Shown piece after piece: positions 60,958 through 64,000 of a stretch of DNA of 64,000 nt. Below the pieces are notes generated by a model. That model ran no database searches, had not been told where the DNA came from, and saw only the letters and a list, made by a program, of their open reading frames with translations. This DNA comes from Ensifer adhaerens (GTDB lineage: Bacteria; Pseudomonadota; Alphaproteobacteria; Rhizobiales; Rhizobiaceae): assembly GCF_002940685.1 (NCBI RefSeq), contig NZ_PNFP01000002.1, positions 248,001-312,000 on the forward strand, read 5' to 3'. Numbering within the stretch: position 1 is the first letter of the stretch; each line of letters begins with the position of its first letter. Position numbers and translations under genes: made by a program.

Positions 60958-61341
60958 CTAGCCGTTGTAGACGACCGAGATCTTGTTTCCGGATGGGTCG
61001 CGCATGTAGGCGGAGTACCAGTCAGGCCCATAATGCGGGCGCGGCCCGGGCGCGCCTTCGTCCGCTCCGCCACTGGCCATGGCGGCCTGGTAGAAAGCAT
61101 CCACCTCGGCGGGCGACTTGGCCATGAAGCCGACCATGGAGCCGTTTCCGGCGGTTGCCGGCTCGCCGTCGAAAGGTTTGCAGACCCACAGGACAAAGCC
61201 CTTGCCGCTCCCGCCTTCGGAATAGGCGCGCCAGTCCGGAAATTCGACGTGCTTCATCCATCCGATGGTCGCGAGGATTGCGTCATAGAAGGCATTCGAG
61301 CGGGCGCAGTCCAATGCACCCACGGTCACATAAGCGCTCAT
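60958..61341 (-). CDS. VOC (glyoxalase/bleomycin-resistance fold) protein
   Basis: 127 residues from MSAYVTVGALDCARSNAFYDAILATIGW. The betaalphabetabetabeta repeats end with VDAFYQAAMASGGADEGAPGPRPHYGPDWYSAYMRDPSGNKISVVYN, in which the DPxGNKI box and the final strand are the hallmark. Most relatives are uncharacterised. Upstream in-frame codons lie in an A/T-rich promoter and are not coding. Confidence 0.9.
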   Translation of the reverse strand: MSAYVTVGALDCARSNAFYDAILATIGWMKHVEFPDWRAYSEGGSGKGFVLWVCKPFDGEPATAGNGSMVGFMAKSPAEVDAFYQAAMASGGADEGAPGPRPHYGPDWYSAYMRDPSGNKISVVYNG

Positions 61342-61535
61342 GATGTTCCCTTTCTCCGGTGGTGAAGGTGGGGAAATGCATAGCGCACAAACGTGAACAT
61401 AACAAGAACAAAAAAGCCGCGGCAGCGACGAGCAAAGCCCTTTTGCCGGGGTTGAAAGGTGCAATCGGCGTCTCCCGCTTGCCGCTTGATGGCCCGGCAC
61501 GAACGGCCGGGCCCTCGCGGTTTCAAGCGTGCCGA

Positions 61536-62351
61536 TCAGCCGGCAAGCGCCGCCTTGCTCGCGCCGAGGAACGCGGCGAGCCTGGCCGGGGATTGGCCGG
61601 TCAGCGTCGAGAGGTCATCGGTCACCATGCCGATATGGCCCTCGCGCGTGTTGGCATCGAAGGAAACGACGATCGGAACCAGAAAATCGGGCAGGCCGGC
61701 GCTCTTCAGGCCGCCGGCGAGCGCCTCGTCCGAGATATGCACGACCTCAAGCGGCTTGCCGGTCGCCGCGGCAACGAGGGCGGCGAGTGCGGCGGCCGCG
61801 GCCCTGGCGGCATCGGCGCGGGCGATGTGGGCGAGGCGGCCTTCGCCCGACGAGGAATACCAATGGCCGGTCTCAAGCGCATGCGGCAGCGCCATGAACA
61901 GGTTCTCCATGTACCAGCCGTTGCGCAGGATCGTATAGGGAATGCCGGTCGCCTTGATGGCGTTCTCGGTGCCGAGATGATCGGGCGCGAAGGGGATGAC
62001 GGAGGTCTCCGGGCTTGGCATCGAGGTGTAGAGGATGTGCCTGGCGCCGGCCTTTTTGGCGGCGGCGACCGCGGCGAGGTGCTGCTTCAGCCGCTTGCCC
62101 GGCTGATCCAGGGCGTCGGTCGAGATGATCAGGATGCGGTCGGCGCCGGCGAATGCCGTGTCGAGCGAAGCCGGGTCGTCGAAATCGGCAATGCGGGTCT
62201 GAACACCCTTGGCGGTGTAATCGGCGAGCTTGGTGATGTCGCGGCTGGTGGCGATGATGCGGGCCGGCGCGATGCCGGATGCCAGCAGTTCTTCGAGCAC
62301 GAGTTTGCCGAGCTTTCCGGTTGCGCCGGTGACGAGCAATGTATCGGACAT
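61536..62351 (-). CDS. QorB-like NAD(P)H:quinone oxidoreductase (NmrA-like atypical SDR)
   Basis: 271 residues from MSDTLLVTGATGKLGKLVLEELLASG. GATGKLG at 9-15 binds NADPH; LIISTDALDQPGKRLKQHLAAVAAAKKAGARHILYTSMPSP and YTILRNGWYMENLFMALP are the YtfG/QorB markers. It reduces quinones. Divergent to an HxlR regulator of the QorR/YtfH type, the same arrangement as in other bacteria, so the HxlR protein probably controls it in response to quinone or aldehyde stress. Confidence 0.93.
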   Translation of the reverse strand: MSDTLLVTGATGKLGKLVLEELLASGIAPARIIATSRDITKLADYTAKGVQTRIADFDDPASLDTAFAGADRILIISTDALDQPGKRLKQHLAAVAAAKKAGARHILYTSMPSPETSVIPFAPDHLGTENAIKATGIPYTILRNGWYMENLFMALPHALETGHWYSSSGEGRLAHIARADAARAAAAALAALVAAATGKPLEVVHISDEALAGGLKSAGLPDFLVPIVVSFDANTREGHIGMVTDDLSTLTGQSPARLAAFLGASKAALAG

Positions 62352-62549
62352 GTCTTTTCCTTTTCTCTTCTGAACCGGGACAGGGATGCGCGGGGAGCGC
62401 CCGTCCATTCCTCTCCCGCCTTGACGCCGCCGCCTGGGAGGGAGCGTTGGCACATGGTCTCTTTTTGAGACTTGCTCTTATCCCGTAATCGCAGTAGGGC
62501 TGTAAAGGAGGCAGTTTTTTCTCTCGTGGTTACAAGAAGGGTACCGCCG

Positions 62550-62954
62550 ATGAACAAGGTGACAGGCGAGGTGAAGGGCAAGCGCGTGGCGATCGTCTGC
62601 GGCGTGCCGATGGATATGGAAAACTGCCCGGTCCGCGATGTCATGGACAATATCGGCGGCAAGTGGAATTCGCTGATGATCCTGTCGCTCGCCGACGGCC
62701 CCTTGCGTTTCTCGCAGCTCCGGCGGCTGATCCCCGACATCTCCCAGCGCATGCTGACGCAGACGCTGCGCGACCTGCAACGCGACGGCTATATCCACCG
62801 TACCGTCTACCCGACGCAACCGCCGAGCGTGGAATATGCGCTCACCGATCTCGGCCGCTCGCTGCTCGGCCTGCTCAAGCATTTCGTCGACTGGTCGGTG
62901 GAAAACCACGGCGCAATCCGCGCGGCACGCGAGGTCTATGACGCGGTGGGGTAG
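62550..62954 (+). CDS. HxlR-family regulator (YtfH/QorR type)
   Basis: 134 residues. HxlR winged helix: [82 protein letters not shown], with the single Cys (residue 25) in the place used for redox sensing in QorR/HypR. The [12 protein letters not shown] helix is the recognition helix. Divergent from the QorB-like gene. A longer N-terminal extension than most relatives (about 15 residues) includes [14 protein letters not shown] with another Cys. Confidence 0.92.
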   Translation: MNKVTGEVKGKRVAIVCGVPMDMENCPVRDVMDNIGGKWNSLMILSLADGPLRFSQLRRLIPDISQRMLTQTLRDLQRDGYIHRTVYPTQPPSVEYALTDLGRSLLGLLKHFVDWSVENHGAIRAAREVYDAVG

Positions 62955-63048
62955 GGCGTTCGTAGCGGCGGCGCACCACCCGTGCGCCGCGGGTTCGTGC
63001 GCACTCTGGCGCGCCCGCCATTTTTTTTCCGCTGATCGTGAGCCGGCC

Positions 63049-63110
63049 TTGCCCCTCTCCTCGGGTTTAACCCGAGGACTAACCCTCTCACCGCAGGCGG
63101 GGAGAGGGGA
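63049..63110. repeat. REP element, module A with nested palindrome
   Basis: It differs from the copy at 33955-34016 by a single base (A for C in the second palindrome). Confidence 0.85.
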
Positions 63111-63301
63111 CGTGCCCCGCTCGGAGCGTTGCCGAACGGAGCCGCCGTCAGGGGCGTGGGCGCATGCGATATTGATGACGGGCGCGTGCCACGTTGATGT
63201 AACGGCCACAGCCGAGCGCGTGGGTGAAGCGAGTGCGCGCGCTACATGCAACGGCGCCACAGATTGAGCGTGACGGTGAAGCGAGCGGGCGCCGCGCGTC
63301 G

Positions 63302-63351
63302 CCTTCGCCCCGCTTGCGGGGAGAAGGTGGCCGGCAGGCCGGATGAGGGGC
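63302..63351. repeat. REP element, module B
   Basis: CCTTCGCCCCGC-TT-GCGGGGAGAAGG followed by TGGCCGGCAGGCCGGATGAG, matching the copy at 34132-34181. Confidence 0.85.
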
Positions 63352-63476
63352 GGTCGTTCCCGCGCGTTCCTTGCGTCAAGCGTCATGCGCGACGCCATGT
63401 CCCACCGTGCGACCTTGCCCTAGCGCCTTGATTTTCCCTATAGTTTCGCCGATCAGTTGCGTCACGTCGGGGAACC

Positions 63477-64000
63477 ATGAAGACACTTCACATCGGCATA
63501 GCAGGCGCCGGCCCGGCGGGGTTGGCCGCGGCGCTGATGCTGTCGCGCCGCGGCCATCGGGTGGAGCTGCTCGAGCGTTTCGACGCGGCCTCGCCGGTCG
63601 GTTCCGGGCTGATGCTGCAGCCGACGGGCCTGACGGTCCTGAACACGCTCGGCCTGCTGCAGCCGATGCTGGCCCTCGGCAGCCGGATCGACAGGCTGCA
63701 TGGCGCCGACGCCAGGTCCGGACGCACCGTGCTCGATGTGCGTTATAACGCGCTCGCCAGCGGGCGCTTCGGGCTGGCGGTGCAGCGGGCGGCCCTGTTC
63801 AATACGCTTCACGACGCCGCGGTCGCGGCGGGGCTGACGATTAGAACCGGCGTCACGCTGACCGACGTGCGGATGGCAGGCGGCAAGGCCGTGCTGGTTG
63901 ATGCGGAAGGTCGCGAGGCGGGCGCCTATGATCTGGTGATCGATGCGAGCGGCGCACGCTCGGCGCTGGCCGCCGGTTCCAGCGTCGCGCCCAGGGTGCG
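63477..64000 (+). CDS. FAD-dependent monooxygenase (PHBH-like), N-terminal part; continues outside the window
   Basis: ATG 63477 with GGGGAA upstream opens a frame with no stop to the window end (174 codons). The start MKTLHIGIAGAGPAGLAAAL has the GxGxxG FAD-binding loop, followed by LMLSRRGHRVELLERF, where the Glu binds the ribose, and GSGLMLQPTGLTVLNTLGL, the usual start of the second conserved region. Later YDLVIDASGARSAL is the DG/GD-type motif in a modified form. Aromatic hydroxylation is the family role; the substrate is unknown. Confidence 0.88.
   Translation, partial: MKTLHIGIAGAGPAGLAAALMLSRRGHRVELLERFDAASPVGSGLMLQPTGLTVLNTLGLLQPMLALGSRIDRLHGADARSGRTVLDVRYNALASGRFGLAVQRAALFNTLHDAAVAAGLTIRTGVTLTDVRMAGGKAVLVDAEGREAGAYDLVIDASGARSALAAGSSVAPRV

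Larger units (their letters stand above)
62955..63476. other. intergenic region carrying a two-module REP element
   Basis: 522 bases between the HxlR gene and the monooxygenase. Module A is at 63049-63110 and module B at 63302-63351, in the same order as at 33955/34132 but 190 instead of 115 bases apart. Between them lies unique-looking GC-rich DNA. No gene is evident; the last 60 bases should hold the monooxygenase promoter. Confidence 0.6.

Noticed and set aside
1-64000. CRISPR arrays, tRNA or rRNA genes, insertion sequences, prophage or plasmid-transfer genes
   Set aside because: I looked for regular spaced repeats, tRNA T-loop motifs and transposase or integrase motifs on both strands and found none; only REP-like palindromes repeat.

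Overview
The window reads as chromosomal DNA of an alphaproteobacterium of the order Hyphomicrobiales (Rhizobiales), most likely the Sinorhizobium/Ensifer group. This is inferred from high-GC coding sequence, a circularly permuted two-piece tmRNA gene whose tag reads ANDNYAEARLAA, REP/RIME-like palindromes of the rhizobial type between genes, and rhizobial-type gene neighbourhoods (sspB with DUF4169 and ribbon-helix-helix genes; thyA-folA-hflK-hflC-degP; serB/miaA; ilvI-ilvH). No replication genes, phage genes, insertion sequences, CRISPR arrays, rRNA or tRNA genes were seen. It looks like ordinary core chromosome with small accessory regulator/enzyme pairs scattered through it.

Layout. 1-6 kb: the end of an AsmA-like protein with a charged C-terminal coil, a TadG-like pilus-associated protein, an outer-membrane beta-barrel protein, then a minus-strand run of tmRNA (ssrA), the ClpXP adaptor gene sspB, DUF4169 and a ribbon-helix-helix protein. 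6.5-14 kb: DUF2853, thyA, a glutathione S-transferase, folA, then hflK-hflC-DUF2065-ACT protein-degP, a protein quality-control block with a good sigma-70 promoter. 14-21 kb: a LysR regulator, an orphan flagellin, serB with a coupled acetyltransferase gene, miaA diverging from serB through overlapping start codons, and a MAPEG gene opposite its likely HxlR regulator. 21-30 kb: a pentapeptide-repeat protein, a HerA/DUF87-type ATPase, an RBBP9-type hydrolase, an Lrp regulator, a Cax antiporter, an SDR, a methyltransferase/TetR pair and a MATE exporter.

31-42 kb: ilvI-ilvH preceded by a complete attenuator (18-codon leader peptide rich in Val/Ile/Leu codons, a nested stem and a terminator), an oxidoreductase, an ArsR/desaturase pair, an aldo/keto reductase, a LysR/metallo-beta-lactamase-fold pair with a palindromic operator, and a LysE / DUF2269 / SDR-DoxX cluster bracketed by two nearly identical palindromes. 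42.9-44.6 kb: a cobalt-type nitrile hydratase operon (alpha, beta, activator). 44.6-52 kb: an MltF-like lytic transglycosylase, an SDR, an O-methyltransferase/TetR pair, and a small secreted protein-ECF sigma-anti-sigma operon with a candidate ECF promoter. 52-64 kb: a RecD-like helicase, a spermidine-synthase-fold methyltransferase, a MerR protein that also carries a LuxR-type helix-turn-helix, a membrane-bound winged-helix-like protein, pdxJ, a phosphatase-fold protein with an altered catalytic motif, a methyltransferase, a Bcr/CflA exporter, a VOC protein, a QorB-like SDR/HxlR pair and the start of a flavin monooxygenase.

Recurring theme: at least eight regulators sit next to, and mostly diverge from, the gene they probably control, and several of these intergenic gaps carry visible palindromes. 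The most notable regulatory objects are the ilv attenuator, the ssrA-sspB neighbourhood and the paired palindromes around 40.3 and 42.8 kb. I could not run searches, folding or base counts, so family names rest on reading the translated sequences and RNA structures on pairing done by eye.
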